Below, one piece after another: positions 6,888 through 15,302 of a stretch of DNA of 64,000 nucleotides. The notes under the pieces were generated by a model that was not told where the DNA came from, ran no database searches, and worked only from the letters and a program-made list of their open reading frames with translations. The stretch comes from Modestobacter marinus (GTDB taxonomy: Bacteria; Actinomycetota; Actinomycetes; Mycobacteriales; Geodermatophilaceae), in contig NZ_JABGCH010000005.1 of the NCBI RefSeq assembly GCF_019799945.1, positions 1 through 64,000 of the forward strand, given 5' to 3'. The position numbers were made by a program, and so were the translations under genes. How positions within the stretch are numbered: the first letter of the stretch is position 1; every line of letters starts with the position of its first letter.

Positions 6888-8504
6888 ATGGAGGACGTGC
6901 TCAGCGCCGACACCCAGCTCGAGTTGATGCCGCTGGGCTACCTGCACGTCGACTCCGACTGGCGGGTGACCTACCTGAACGCGGCCGGCGCGGCCGTCGT
7001 CGGGTACACGGCCGAGGAGCTCGTCGGGCGGGACTACTGGGAGGCCTTCCCGGCCAACGTCGACAACGAGTTCGGGCGCGCCTACCGCGAGGCGGTCGCG
7101 GCCGGCCGGCCGGCCACCGTCGAGGCGTTCTACCCGCACCCCCTCAACGCCTGGTTCGAGGTGCAGGCGATCCCGACGGCCGACGGGCTGGCGATGTACT
7201 TCGCCGAGGTCACCGCACGGCGGTTCGCCCAGGACCGGCTGGCGATGCTGGCCCGGGTGACCGCGGAGCTCGCCTCCACCCTCGACGTCGACCTCGCCGC
7301 CGCCCGGATCCCGAGGCTGATCGTGCCGGTGATGGCCGACTGGTGCGTGCTCTCGGTGCTGGAGGACGACGGCCGCCCGCGGGACGTCGGCTGGTGGCAC
7401 CCCGACCCGGCCCGGCGCGCGCTGGTGGAGCGCTACGCCGAGGTGCGACTGACGGCGATGCCGATCACCAGCCCGGTCATCCGGTCCCTGCTGGGCGAGA
7501 CCGTCCTCGCCGAGGCCAGGGACGTGGCCGCCGGGATGCCCCAGGGCGAGGCGCGTCGCCTGCTGGAGACCCTGGCCCCCTCGTGCGGGGTGACCATGCC
7601 GCTGCGGGCGCGCGGGCGGACGCTCGGCGCGCTCACCCTGTACTTCGAGGGAGGGCGCCGGCCGAGCGAGGCGGAGCTGGTCACGGCCCAGGAGATCGCG
7701 GACCGGGCCGGGCTCGCACTGGACAACGCCCGGTTGTTCGACCAGCAGCGGCAGCTGGCCGAGGAGCTGCAGCGCAGCCTGCTCACCGACGTCCTGCAGA
7801 GCGACCGCACCGAGGTCGTCGTCCGCTACACCCCCGCCGCGGAGGCGGCCCGGGTCGGCGGCGACTGGTACGACGCCTTCGTCCAGCCCTCGGGCGCGAC
7901 GATGCTGGTCATCGGCGACGTCGTCGGTCACGACACGGCCGCCGCCGCGGCCATGGGCCAGCTGCGGGCGATGCTGCGCGGCATCGCCGCCTACAGCGAC
8001 GCCGGGCCGGGCGAGGTGCTGCGCGGCGTGGACGCCGCGATGGCCCAGCTGCACGTGGACACCTACGCGACCGCGGCGGTCGCGCGGTTCGAGCAGACCC
8101 CCGACGAGCGGGCCCGCGGACTCACCCGGATGCGGTGGAGCAACGCCGGGCACCTGCCGCCGCTGGTGATCAACGGCGACGGCTCCCTCGCGGAGCTGGC
8201 CGACTGGCGGGGCGAGCTGCTGCTCGGGGTCGACGCCGGGTTCCGCCGCGGGGAGTCGGTGGTCACGCTGGACTGCGGGACGACGGTGCTGCTGTACACC
8301 GACGGTCTCATCGAGCGGCGGGGTGCCGACCTCGACGAGGGCATGGCACGGCTGCGCGCGGCCGCGACCGAGCTGGCCGCCCTGCCGCTGGACGAGCTCT
8401 GCGACCAGCTGCTCGACCAGCTCGTGCACGGCAAGCCGGAGGACGACGTCGCGCTGGTCGCGATCCGGCTGCGTCCCGCCGGCCAGGTCGCGCCCGCGCG
8501 CTGA
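6888..8504 (+). CDS. PAS-GAF-SpoIIE (PP2C-type) serine phosphatase
   Basis: A 538-residue cytoplasmic signalling protein. Residues 15-115 are a PAS domain (GYLHVDSDWRVTYLN...), 130-290 a GAF domain, and 310-538 a SpoIIE/RsbU-type PP2C phosphatase with VGGDWYDAF and VIGDVVGHD, the metal-binding aspartates, plus LLYTDGLIERR and EDDVALVAIR near the end. Such proteins dephosphorylate STAS-domain anti-anti-sigma factors and release general stress sigma factors. A STAS protein is encoded at 22015-22347, but no direct link is visible. ATG 6888 is chosen because GGGGAAGGG lies 8 bases upstream; a GTG at 6849 would add 13 residues. It is unrelated to the molybdenum genes around it as far as I can see. 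Confidence 0.85.
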   Translation: MEDVLSADTQLELMPLGYLHVDSDWRVTYLNAAGAAVVGYTAEELVGRDYWEAFPANVDNEFGRAYREAVAAGRPATVEAFYPHPLNAWFEVQAIPTADGLAMYFAEVTARRFAQDRLAMLARVTAELASTLDVDLAAARIPRLIVPVMADWCVLSVLEDDGRPRDVGWWHPDPARRALVERYAEVRLTAMPITSPVIRSLLGETVLAEARDVAAGMPQGEARRLLETLAPSCGVTMPLRARGRTLGALTLYFEGGRRPSEAELVTAQEIADRAGLALDNARLFDQQRQLAEELQRSLLTDVLQSDRTEVVVRYTPAAEAARVGGDWYDAFVQPSGATMLVIGDVVGHDTAAAAAMGQLRAMLRGIAAYSDAGPGEVLRGVDAAMAQLHVDTYATAAVARFEQTPDERARGLTRMRWSNAGHLPPLVINGDGSLAELADWRGELLLGVDAGFRRGESVVTLDCGTTVLLYTDGLIERRGADLDEGMARLRAAATELAALPLDELCDQLLDQLVHGKPEDDVALVAIRLRPAGQVAPAR

Positions 8505-8507
8505 GGG

Positions 8508-8711
8508 TCAGCGCGCGCCTGCGCCGGCCAGCCCGTCGTCGTCCGGCCGGTCGGTGGCGCGCCGTGTCTGCTCCTCCTCGGCCTCCGCCTCCAGCCGGTG
8601 CGCCTCGCCGTCGAGGGTCGCCGCGGCGTCGCCGTGCGACTCGCCGTAGAGCTGCTCCGCGCGGCCGAACAGCGCTTCCGCCTTGGCCTTCGCCTTCCCG
8701 AACACGCCCAT
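8508..8711 (-). CDS. Small charged helical protein
   Basis: A 67-residue protein rich in Ala, Glu, Lys and Asp, starting MGVFGKAKAKAEALFGRAEQ. It is predicted to be almost wholly helical and amphipathic up to about residue 50, with a disordered acidic tail. Its stop lies 3 bases from the SpoIIE phosphatase stop (convergent). GGGAGAG precedes the ATG. I recognise similar short actinobacterial proteins but no assigned function; a CsbD-like or envelope-stress role would be a guess. Confidence 0.6.
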   Translation of the reverse strand: MGVFGKAKAKAEALFGRAEQLYGESHGDAAATLDGEAHRLEAEAEEEQTRRATDRPDDDGLAGAGAR

Positions 8712-8735
8712 CGGTCTCTCCCTCGCGCGCTGCCG

Positions 8736-8984
8736 TCAGCCTCCGGCGAACGGCGGCAGGACGTCCACCACCGCCCCGGGTGCCAGCACCAACGCCCGGT
8801 CCCGGGTCTGGGTTCCGTCGACCAGGAACGAGCAGGCGGTGAGCACCCGCTCCAGCCGTTCGCCGTGGTCGTCGACGATCTGGCCGACGAGCTCCGCGAG
8901 GCTGCCGGCCTCCCGGGTCTCGGTGTCCACCCCGGCCGCGGCCCGGGCGCCGGCGAAGTAGCGGACCGTCACCGTCGATGTCAC
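8736..8984 (-). CDS. moaD: Molybdopterin synthase sulfur carrier subunit MoaD
   Basis: A ubiquitin-fold sulfur carrier of 82 residues. It opens with VTVRYFAGARAAAG and ends PPFAGG; the terminal Gly-Gly is where the thiocarboxylate is made. It works with MoaE (6328-6747). The GTG at 8984 gives the normal family length. It is 83 bases downstream of moaA in the same direction, and the gap holds a copy of the GAGCGAGGAGCGGA-type repeat, so moaA and moaD may be one transcript with a processed spacer. Confidence 0.92.
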   Translation of the reverse strand: MTSTVTVRYFAGARAAAGVDTETREAGSLAELVGQIVDDHGERLERVLTACSFLVDGTQTRDRALVLAPGAVVDVLPPFAGG

Positions 8985-8996
8985 GGCTCGCCTCCG

Positions 8997-9036
8997 CGCT
9001 CGTTCCGCTCCTCGCTCGCCGAGCTCGCTGCGATGC
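8997..9036 (-). repeat. Intergenic repeat, copy 2
   Basis: Read on the minus strand it begins GCATCGCAGCGAGCTCG and contains GCGAGCGAGGAGCGGA, closely matching 2941-2981. It sits between the moaA stop and the moaD start. Confidence 0.7.
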
Positions 9037-9067
9037 TCGCTCGCTGCCGGCTCACGGTGGTCACGGG

Positions 9068-10117
9068 TCAGCCTCCGATGGCCGACATCGGCCGGGAGGG
9101 CTGCAGGAACGACGGGTCGTCGATGCCGTGGCCGGGGAGCTTGGACAGCGTCGCGATCCGCCAGCGGTCGGCCAGCTCGGCGTCGTCCGCGCCGGCGCGC
9201 ATCGCGGTGCGCAGGTCGGACTCCTCGCGGGCGAACAGGCAGTTGCGCACCTGCCCGTCGGCGGTCAGCCGGGTGCGGTCGCAGGCGCCGCAGAACGAGC
9301 GGGTGACCGAGGCGATGACGCCGACCGTCGCGGGGCCGCCGTCCACCAGCCACCGCTCGGCGGGGGCCGACCCGCGCTCCTCGGCGTCCGGGGTGAGCGC
9401 GTGGGCCGCCGAGAGCCGGGCCAGGATGTCCTCGGCGGTGACCATCCGGCCGCGGGTCCAGGCGTGGTGGGCGTCCAGCGGCATCTGCTCGATGAACCGC
9501 AGCTCGTAGCCGTGCTCGAGGCAGAAGTCCAGCAGCGGGACGGCGTCGACGTCGTTGAGCCCGTGCAGCAGGACGGCGTTCACCTTGACCGGCGTCAACC
9601 CGGCGTCCTGCGCGGCCCGCAACCCGGCGAGCACGTCGTCGAGCCGGTCGCGGTAGGTGAGCTGCTTGAACCGCTCGCGGTCGAGGGTGTCCAGGCTGAC
9701 GTTGATCCGGTCCAACCCCGCCGCGGCGAGCGCCGGGGCCATCCGGGACAGCCCGATCGCGTTGGTGGTGAGGCTGACCTCCGGGCGCGGGGTGAGCGCC
9801 GTGGCCGCCGCGACGATGCCCGGCAGGCCGGGGCGCAGCAGCGGCTCGCCGCCGGTGAAGCGCACCTCCCGGATGCCCAGCTGCTCGACCCCGATCCGCA
9901 CCAGCCGGGCGACCTCGTCGTCGGTGAGCTGCTCCACCTTGGGCAGCCACTGCAGCCCCTCCGGGGGCATGCAGTAGGTGCAGCGCAGGTTGCAGCGGTC
10001 GGTCAGGGAGACGCGCAGGTCGGTGGCGACCCGGCCGTGCCGGTCGACCAGCCCGCCGGCGCCCGCGACCAGCTGCGGCCGCACCCGCGGGTCGGGCAGG
10101 GACTGGGACGTCGTCAC
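9068..10117 (-). CDS. moaA: GTP 3',8-cyclase MoaA
   Basis: A radical-SAM enzyme of 349 residues that begins molybdopterin synthesis by converting GTP to 3',8-cyclo-GTP. The N-terminal cluster motif is CNLRCTYC (about residues 41-48). The second cluster is FCGACDRTRLTADGQVRNC near 280-298. The protein ends in the functional Gly-Gly tail (SAIGG). Length is typical. The GTG at 10117 is chosen because TACATT lies exactly 7 bases upstream; a longer frame to 10240 has no such support. It is divergent from an MFS gene and followed by moaD. Confidence 0.95.
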   Translation of the reverse strand: MTTSQSLPDPRVRPQLVAGAGGLVDRHGRVATDLRVSLTDRCNLRCTYCMPPEGLQWLPKVEQLTDDEVARLVRIGVEQLGIREVRFTGGEPLLRPGLPGIVAAATALTPRPEVSLTTNAIGLSRMAPALAAAGLDRINVSLDTLDRERFKQLTYRDRLDDVLAGLRAAQDAGLTPVKVNAVLLHGLNDVDAVPLLDFCLEHGYELRFIEQMPLDAHHAWTRGRMVTAEDILARLSAAHALTPDAEERGSAPAERWLVDGGPATVGVIASVTRSFCGACDRTRLTADGQVRNCLFAREESDLRTAMRAGADDAELADRWRIATLSKLPGHGIDDPSFLQPSRPMSAIGG

Positions 10118-10124
10118 GCAACCG

Positions 10125-10130
10125 AATGTA
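10125..10130 (-). promoter_or_regulatory. -10 box of a leaderless moaA promoter
   Basis: On the minus strand TACATT is followed by 7 bases and the GTG start of moaA. No ribosome-binding site is seen. Confidence 0.65.
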
Positions 10131-10279
10131 GTGGGCGATCGACCCGTTGGGTCCAGGAACGGTGGCCGGCGGCGAGCTCGACCGCGCGAACAGCCGGCCG
10201 CTGCTAGGTTCGGGCCGCCACCCGAGCGTCCGGCGGGCATCCCCGCACTCGCCTGTGGCCAGGAAGCGCGAGAACGACT

Positions 10280-11509
10280 GTGTCACCCCGCACCCTCTTC
10301 TCCCCGTACGCACGCCTGTTCGCCGTTCCGGGTGCCCGGGCCTTCTCCCTGGCAGGCTGGCTCGGCCGGGTGCCGATGGCCACGGTCGGCCTCGGCTCCG
10401 TCCTGCTGGTCGCCGGTGAGACCGGCAGCTACGGCCTCGCCGGGCTGGTGTCCGGCACCCTCGCCCTCTCCTTCGCGCTGGTCAGCCCGCAGTGGGCGCG
10501 CGTCATGGACCGGGTCGGTCAGGGCCCCGTGCTGCGCTGGACGGCCGTGGCCTCGCTCGTGCTGGGCCTGGCCTTCGTCGGCGTCGTGATCGCCGACGCG
10601 CCGCTGTGGACCTGGTTCGTCCTCGCCGCGGCCGCCGGCGGCAGCGGCGCGAACGTGGGCTCGGTCGTGCGCAGCCGATGGGCGCACGCGCTGCCCGACG
10701 CCGCGCAGCGGCAGACGGCCTTCGCCTTCGAGTCGGTCGCCGACGAGGTCGTGTTCGTGACGATGCCGCCGCTGGTCACCTTCCTGGCCGCGGCGATCAG
10801 CCCGCCCGCCGGCTTCCTCACCGGGCTGGTGGTGGGTGTGGCCGGCGGGCTGTGGCTGTCCCGTCAGCAGGCCACCGCGCCGGAGGTCGCCGACCGCTCC
10901 GCCGGGCAGGCGCACGTCCGCGCCCGGGTCCTGGGGCCCGGCCTGCTCGCCATCGCGGTCACCTACGTGGCGATCGGGCTGGTGTTCGGTGCCGTGGACG
11001 TCGTGGTGGTGGGCTTCGCGGACGAGCAGGGCCGGCCCGCGGTGGCCGGCGCCGCGCTGGCCTTCTTCGCCGGGGGTAGCCTGGTCGCCGGGCTGGTCTA
11101 CGGCGTGCTCCGGCTGCCCGGCTCGCTGACCGCCCGGTTCCTGGGGTGCGCCCTGCTGTTCGCCGCCGCCGTCCAGACGCTGTTCCTGGTCGACTCGCTG
11201 CCGGTGCTGATGGTGCTGGCCTTCCTCGCCGGGCTGACGATCGCGCCGGTGCTGGTGGCGGGGATGTCGCTGGTGGAGTCGCGGGTCCCGCGGTCGGCGC
11301 TGACCGAGGGGCTCACCTGGGTCACCACCGGGCTGACCGTGGGCGTCACGGTCGGCTCCGCGCTGGCCGGGCGGGCGATCGACGTGTGGGGCGCGGAGGA
11401 CGCGTTCGCCGTCCCGGCGTTCGGGGCCCTGGCGGCGGGGGTGCTGGCGGTGGGGGCGTGGGCCGTGCTGCGCCGCCGGGCCCCGGTGGCCGAGCTGACC
11501 TCCGCCTGA
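10280..11509 (+). CDS. MFS transporter
   Basis: A 409-residue protein with about twelve hydrophobic segments, typical of the major facilitator superfamily. A short hydrophilic start (SPRTLFSPYARLFAVPG) leads into the first helix. RSRWAHALPDAAQRQTAFAFES near the middle resembles putative multidrug or sugar-efflux MFS proteins of actinobacteria. Substrate is unknown. The GTG at 10280 has only a weak AGGAAG upstream. A possible -10, TAGGTT, at 10205-10210 would give a leader of about 60 bases. It is divergent from moaA and convergent with the DinB-like gene 10 bases past its stop. Confidence 0.82.
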   Translation: MSPRTLFSPYARLFAVPGARAFSLAGWLGRVPMATVGLGSVLLVAGETGSYGLAGLVSGTLALSFALVSPQWARVMDRVGQGPVLRWTAVASLVLGLAFVGVVIADAPLWTWFVLAAAAGGSGANVGSVVRSRWAHALPDAAQRQTAFAFESVADEVVFVTMPPLVTFLAAAISPPAGFLTGLVVGVAGGLWLSRQQATAPEVADRSAGQAHVRARVLGPGLLAIAVTYVAIGLVFGAVDVVVVGFADEQGRPAVAGAALAFFAGGSLVAGLVYGVLRLPGSLTARFLGCALLFAAAVQTLFLVDSLPVLMVLAFLAGLTIAPVLVAGMSLVESRVPRSALTEGLTWVTTGLTVGVTVGSALAGRAIDVWGAEDAFAVPAFGALAAGVLAVGAWAVLRRRAPVAELTSA

Positions 11510-11519
11510 GTCCGGCCGG

Positions 11520-12056
11520 CTACCGCTGGACCGCGTGCCCCACCCGGCGCACGTCGGCGAGGTGGTGCCGGCCCTCGTGGGCGGTCTGGCGGACCAGCCA
11601 CCGCGCGGTGCGCGCCTCGCCGGGCTGCCGGACGACGGGACGGTCCCAGCCGTCGGGAGCCACCCGGCGGACCTCGTCGGCGAACCCGGCCGCGGCGGCG
11701 GCCAGCTCGCCGAGCACCGCCGGCACGTCGCACTCGGCGTAGCGGAAGCGGCGGGCCCGCAGGTCGTTGAGCATCGGCTCGAGCACCGGCCGGTCCTCGG
11801 TGCGGGCCCGGTGCAGCCGGATCGTGTAGGCGACGTGGACGTCGCGGAGGTGGCACAGGTACTCGGCGACCGACCAGCGGTCCGCCGACGGGCGCCGGCG
11901 CAGCGCCGCGTCGGGCAGCTCGGCGACCGCCTCCCGGGTCAGCGCCGGCAGCGCGGCGACCATCGCGACCGCGTCGGGCACCGGCAGGTCGGGATAGGAC
12001 AGCGCGCAGTCCGAGCAGGCGAAGTCCTCGCCCGGCCAGGGCAGGAGGGCGGACAC
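11520..12056 (-). CDS. DinB superfamily protein
   Basis: A 178-residue four-helix-bundle protein of the DinB/YfiT type. Candidate metal-ligand histidines are visible in EYLCHLRDVHVAY near residue 70 and TAHEGRHHLADVRRVG near the C-terminus. Unusually, the N-terminus has FACSDCALSYPDLP, a CxxC that could bind metal or form a disulfide. Some DinB-fold proteins are thiol S-transferases (bacillithiol or mycothiol dependent); the substrate here is unknown. The start is a GTG; no clear ribosome-binding site is visible. Confidence 0.75.
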   Translation of the reverse strand: MSALLPWPGEDFACSDCALSYPDLPVPDAVAMVAALPALTREAVAELPDAALRRRPSADRWSVAEYLCHLRDVHVAYTIRLHRARTEDRPVLEPMLNDLRARRFRYAECDVPAVLGELAAAAAGFADEVRRVAPDGWDRPVVRQPGEARTARWLVRQTAHEGRHHLADVRRVGHAVQR

Positions 12057-12227
12057 CGCACCATGCTGCGTCGGCCCGCCGGTCCGGTCCAGCGCCCATT
12101 CCCGGCGGCCGGGTGAGATCTCTCGCGGGTAGCCCCGGAGGAGCCCGGGTAGGCGCAGAGCCGGGCCGGTCGCGAGCCGGATGCCGCGGCCCCTGCCCTT
12201 CTGACCGGACGCCCCTGGAGGCAACCC

Positions 12228-13067
12228 ATGGCCACCGTGCCCACGATCACCCTGAACAACGGTGTCGAGATCCCGCAGCTCGGTTTCGGCGTCTTCCAGA
12301 TCCCGCCGGAGGACACCGTCGAGGCGACCCTGACCGCCCTCGAGGTCGGCTATCGGCACATCGACACCGCCGAGATGTACGGCAACGAGGCCGAGGTCGG
12401 CGAGGCCGTCCGCCAGTCCGGCATCCCGCGCGAGGAGGTATTCGTGACCTCCAAGCTGAACAACGGCTTCCACGCCCGCGAGGACGCCCTCCGCGCGTTC
12501 GACGGGACCCTGGACGCGCTGAAGTTCGACCACCTGGACCTCTTCCTCGTCCACTGGCCGCTGCCGGGCATCGACGTCGACTACGTCGAGACGTGGAAGG
12601 CGATGGAGGAGATCCACCGGTCCGGCCGGGTGAAGGCGATCGGCGTCTCCAACTTCCAGCCGCACCACCTGCGCAGGCTGTTCAGCGACACCGAGGTGAC
12701 CCCGGTCGTCAACCAGATCGAGGTGCACCCGTACCTGTCCCAGGACGACGTCCGGGCGTTCAACGCCGACCACGAGATCGTCACCGAGGCCTGGGCGCCG
12801 ATCGCCAAGGGCAAGGTCGCCGGCGACGCGACGATCAACCGGATCGCCGAGAAGCACGGCAGGACGGCGGCCCAGGTCACCCTGCGCTGGCACGTGCAGC
12901 GCGGTGACGTCGTCTTCCCGAAGTCGGTGACCCGGAGCCGGGTCGAGGAGAACTTCGCCATCTTCGACTTCGAGCTCGACGGCGCCGACATGGGCGCCAT
13001 CGGCGGCCTTGACCGCGGCGAGCGCACCGGCCCGGACCCGGACACGTTCAACTACATCCCCGGCTGA
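12228..13067 (+). CDS. Aldo/keto reductase (2,5-diketo-D-gluconate reductase-like)
   Basis: A soluble NADPH-dependent carbonyl reductase of 279 residues. The AKR catalytic tetrad is visible: Asp and Tyr in HIDTAEMYG (about residues 45-53), Lys in VTSKL (near 77) and His in FLVHWP (near 109). Cofactor binding is marked by IGVSNF and by FPKSVTRSRVEEN near residue 245. The ATG is preceded by GGAGGCAACCC, a good ribosome-binding site. A 7-bp hairpin overlaps the stop codon. The physiological substrate cannot be told from the sequence. Confidence 0.92.
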   Translation: MATVPTITLNNGVEIPQLGFGVFQIPPEDTVEATLTALEVGYRHIDTAEMYGNEAEVGEAVRQSGIPREEVFVTSKLNNGFHAREDALRAFDGTLDALKFDHLDLFLVHWPLPGIDVDYVETWKAMEEIHRSGRVKAIGVSNFQPHHLRRLFSDTEVTPVVNQIEVHPYLSQDDVRAFNADHEIVTEAWAPIAKGKVAGDATINRIAEKHGRTAAQVTLRWHVQRGDVVFPKSVTRSRVEENFAIFDFELDGADMGAIGGLDRGERTGPDPDTFNYIPG

Positions 13068-13078
13068 GCTGAGCCGGG
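13059..13078 (+). terminator. Hairpin overlapping the aldo/keto reductase stop
   Basis: Perfect 7-bp arms, CCCGGCT (13059-13065) and AGCCGGG (13072-13078), lie around the TGA at 13065-13067 and before the convergent GntR gene. Confidence 0.55.
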
Positions 13079-13091
13079 AGGGGCGGCTGGA

Positions 13092-13472
13092 TCAGCCGGT
13101 GGGCACCCCGGCCAGGGCGGCGCGGACGACGGCCAGCACGGCGTCGTCGTCCACGCCGTCCTCGCGCGCGGTCCGGACCAGCGCGTCCGCGGCGGCCCGC
13201 ACCCGGTCCCCGGCCGGCGGCCGGGCCGGCTGCCCGGTCACCACCGTGCCGGTCCGCCGCCGGCTGGTGACCAGGCCGCCGGCCTCCAGCTCGCCGTACG
13301 CCCGGGCCACCGTCCCGACGGCCACGCCGAGGTCGGCGGCGAGCGCCCGCATGGTCGGCAGCCGGTCACCGGGGGCCAGCAGCCCGCCGCGCACGTAGCC
13401 GGCGATCTGGCTGCGGATCTGCTCGAAGGGCGGCGTCGGGCTGGCGACGTCGACCGTGATGTCCAGTGCCAT
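13092..13472 (-). CDS. GntR family transcriptional regulator (YtrA-type)
   Basis: A 126-residue repressor consisting of a winged helix-turn-helix (PFEQIRSQIAGYVRGGLLAPGD, then LPTMRALAADLGVAVGTVARAYGELEAGGLV, about residues 14-65) and a short helical dimerisation tail. That size marks the YtrA subfamily, which usually controls a neighbouring ABC transporter or membrane gene. Here it is the second gene after a membrane protein whose stop lies 5 bases upstream, so the two form an operon it probably autoregulates. The candidate operator is the AT-rich block at 14371-14406. Confidence 0.9.
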   Translation of the reverse strand: MALDITVDVASPTPPFEQIRSQIAGYVRGGLLAPGDRLPTMRALAADLGVAVGTVARAYGELEAGGLVTSRRRTGTVVTGQPARPPAGDRVRAAADALVRTAREDGVDDDAVLAVVRAALAGVPTG

Positions 13473-13477
13473 GCCGC

Positions 13478-14356
13478 TCAGGCGGGCACCGGCTGGTCGG
13501 CGGGGACGCCGGGGGCGCGGCGGCAGAGGACCACCAGGCCGGCCGCGACGCAGGCCAGCCCGAGCACGGCGACCGCCGCGCCCACCGGCCCCAGCGGCGA
13601 CGGCGTCGGGCCGCTGCCCAGCGAGTGGGCCGCCGTGCCGGCGACGCCCAGCAGCCCTCCGGCGAGCAGCAGGACCGCGGCGGTCGCGCCGCGGAGCACG
13701 CGGTGCGCGGAGGCGCTGCGCAGCGCCGCCTCGATCCGGTCGTCCGCGGTGAGCACGGCAGCGCGGGTGGCCACCACCCACAGGGCCGCGCCGACCAGCG
13801 CCACCAGCAGGGCCAGCCCGGCGAGGGCGGGCCCGCCGTAGAACCAGCCGGGGAACGGCCCCGACGAGCGGGCCCAGAGCTCCCCGGAGCGCGAGATGCC
13901 GCGCCCGTCGCCGTCCGCGACGAGCGCCCCGACGACGACGGTCAGCACCGCCAGGACGACGGCCGCCCCCGCTGACCGGACCAGCCCGGCCGGTGCCGCG
14001 TCCAGCGGCCCCCGGCGGACCAGCCGTGCCCGGCGCACCTGCCCGGCGGGGCGGGGCCAGGTGAGCTCGCCGACGGTGAGGACGACGGTGTGCGCGATCC
14101 CGAAGGCGAGCGGCACGAGCATGAGCTCCCGGCCGCCGCTGGCCGGCTCCCCGGTACCCCAGGACCCGTCGCTGAACGGGACGACGAGCGCCGCCAGCAC
14201 ACCCGCCGCCACGGCTCCCACCGACGCGGTGGTGGCGTGCCGGCGGGCGGCGGCGACCGACCCCTCCCTGCTCGGCGGCGAGCGGCGGACCACGGCCACC
14301 CCGATGCCGACCAGGGCGGTCACCGCCAACACGAGGAGCAGCGGCAACCCGGCCAT
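13478..14356 (-). CDS. Multi-pass membrane protein of unknown function
   Basis: A 292-residue protein with about seven hydrophobic segments (near residues 2-22, 45-62, 78-95, 125-148, 172-192, 218-240 and 255-275). Segment 1 is followed by an arginine-rich loop, which orients it. I recognise no enzymatic motif. It is cotranscribed with the YtrA-type GntR regulator (5-base spacing), so it is likely the main target of that repressor. In other bacteria such pairs respond to cell-envelope antibiotics, but that is only analogy. Confidence 0.75.
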   Translation of the reverse strand: MAGLPLLLVLAVTALVGIGVAVVRRSPPSREGSVAAARRHATTASVGAVAAGVLAALVVPFSDGSWGTGEPASGGRELMLVPLAFGIAHTVVLTVGELTWPRPAGQVRRARLVRRGPLDAAPAGLVRSAGAAVVLAVLTVVVGALVADGDGRGISRSGELWARSSGPFPGWFYGGPALAGLALLVALVGAALWVVATRAAVLTADDRIEAALRSASAHRVLRGATAAVLLLAGGLLGVAGTAAHSLGSGPTPSPLGPVGAAVAVLGLACVAAGLVVLCRRAPGVPADQPVPA

Positions 14357-14370
14357 GGTGTCCGTCCCGT

Positions 14371-14406
14371 CACTGAGTCATTAAACCAAGTGATTGACAC
14401 AATGAC
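14371..14406 (-). promoter_or_regulatory. AT-rich promoter/operator region of the membrane protein-gntR operon
   Basis: This block, 15-50 bases upstream of the membrane-protein ATG, is conspicuously AT-rich for this genome. It contains TCATTAA...TTGACACAATGA, that is, a spaced TCATT/AATGA pair, as well as a TCACT/AGTGA pair. Such imperfect symmetry suits a GntR operator. The exact -10/-35 boxes are unclear. Confidence 0.45.
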
Positions 14407-14438
14407 GGACGACGAACGTCGGCGCAAGCCCCCGACGG

Positions 14439-14489
14439 CCCTCCTGGAGGGTCCCGCCGCGAGCTCGCGAGCGACGGGGGGCAGGAGGG
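14439..14489. terminator. Hairpin downstream of the DUF3097 gene
   Basis: CCCTCCTG (14439-14446) pairs with CAGGAGGG (14482-14489), and a second near-perfect CCCGCCGC/GCGACGGG stem lies inside around a CGCGAGCTCGCG palindrome. It follows the stop of the minus-strand DUF3097 gene. Confidence 0.6.
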
Positions 14490-14492
14490 TCC

Positions 14493-15302
14493 TTACTCCG
14501 TGGTGACGAAGTCGATGAGCTCCTCGACCCGGCCGATCAGGGCCGGCTCCAGGTCGGTCCAGGTACGCACCCGGGCGAGGATGCGCTGCGCCCACACGTA
14601 GCCGGTGTCGTCCTCCCACCCCAGCCGGCGGCAGACGCCGTCCTTCCAGGACTCCCCCTTGGGAACCGTCGGCCACTCCCGGATGCCGACGACCTGCGGC
14701 TTGACCGCCTGCCAGATGTCGATGAACGGGTGCCCGACGACGAGGGCGTGGTCGCCGGTCACCTGTGCGGCGATCCGGGTCTCCTTGGAGCCGGTCACCA
14801 GGTGGTCGACCAGCACGCCCAGCCGGCGTCCCGACGACGGGCGGAACTCGCGCACGATGCCGGGCAGGTCGTCCACGCCGTGCAGCGGCTCGACGACGAC
14901 GCCCTCGATGCGCAGGTCGTGGCCCCACACCTTCTCGACGAGCTCGGCGTCGTGCTTGCCCTCGACGTAGATGCGCCCCTCGCGGGCCACCCGCGCCCGG
15001 GCGCCGGCCACGTACGTCGACCCGGACGCGCTGCGGGTGGGGGCCACCGGCCCCTTGGGCTTCGGCCGGACGAGGACGACGGGCCGGCCGTCGACCCAGA
15101 ACCCCGGGCCCAGCGGATAGGCGCGGACGCGCCCGTTGCGGTTCTCGAGGTGGACGACGTCCTTCTCGCAGCGCACCACGGCGCCGACGAACCCGCTGCT
15201 GGGGTCCTCGACCACCAGGTCGGGCTCGGCCTCGACCTGCGGTGTCGGCTTCTTCTGGGTGCGCGGGTGGACCAGGTCGTCGTACGGCGAGCGGGGAGGC
15301 AC
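14493..15302 (-). CDS. DUF3097 family protein (Toprim-like)
   Basis: A 269-residue protein conserved in actinobacteria. The N-terminal 90 residues look like a beta-rich domain (VRCEKDVVHLENRNGRVRAY and VDGRPVVLVRPKP). The C-terminal part has Toprim-like acidic motifs: IYVEGKHDAEL, GVDDLPGIV and GVLVDHLVTGSKE, which could coordinate a metal in a nucleotidyl-transfer or nuclease fold. The Toprim reading comes from the motif pattern I see; biochemical function is unknown to me. It starts with GTG at 15302. Confidence 0.8.
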   Translation of the reverse strand: MPPRSPYDDLVHPRTQKKPTPQVEAEPDLVVEDPSSGFVGAVVRCEKDVVHLENRNGRVRAYPLGPGFWVDGRPVVLVRPKPKGPVAPTRSASGSTYVAGARARVAREGRIYVEGKHDAELVEKVWGHDLRIEGVVVEPLHGVDDLPGIVREFRPSSGRRLGVLVDHLVTGSKETRIAAQVTGDHALVVGHPFIDIWQAVKPQVVGIREWPTVPKGESWKDGVCRRLGWEDDTGYVWAQRILARVRTWTDLEPALIGRVEELIDFVTTE

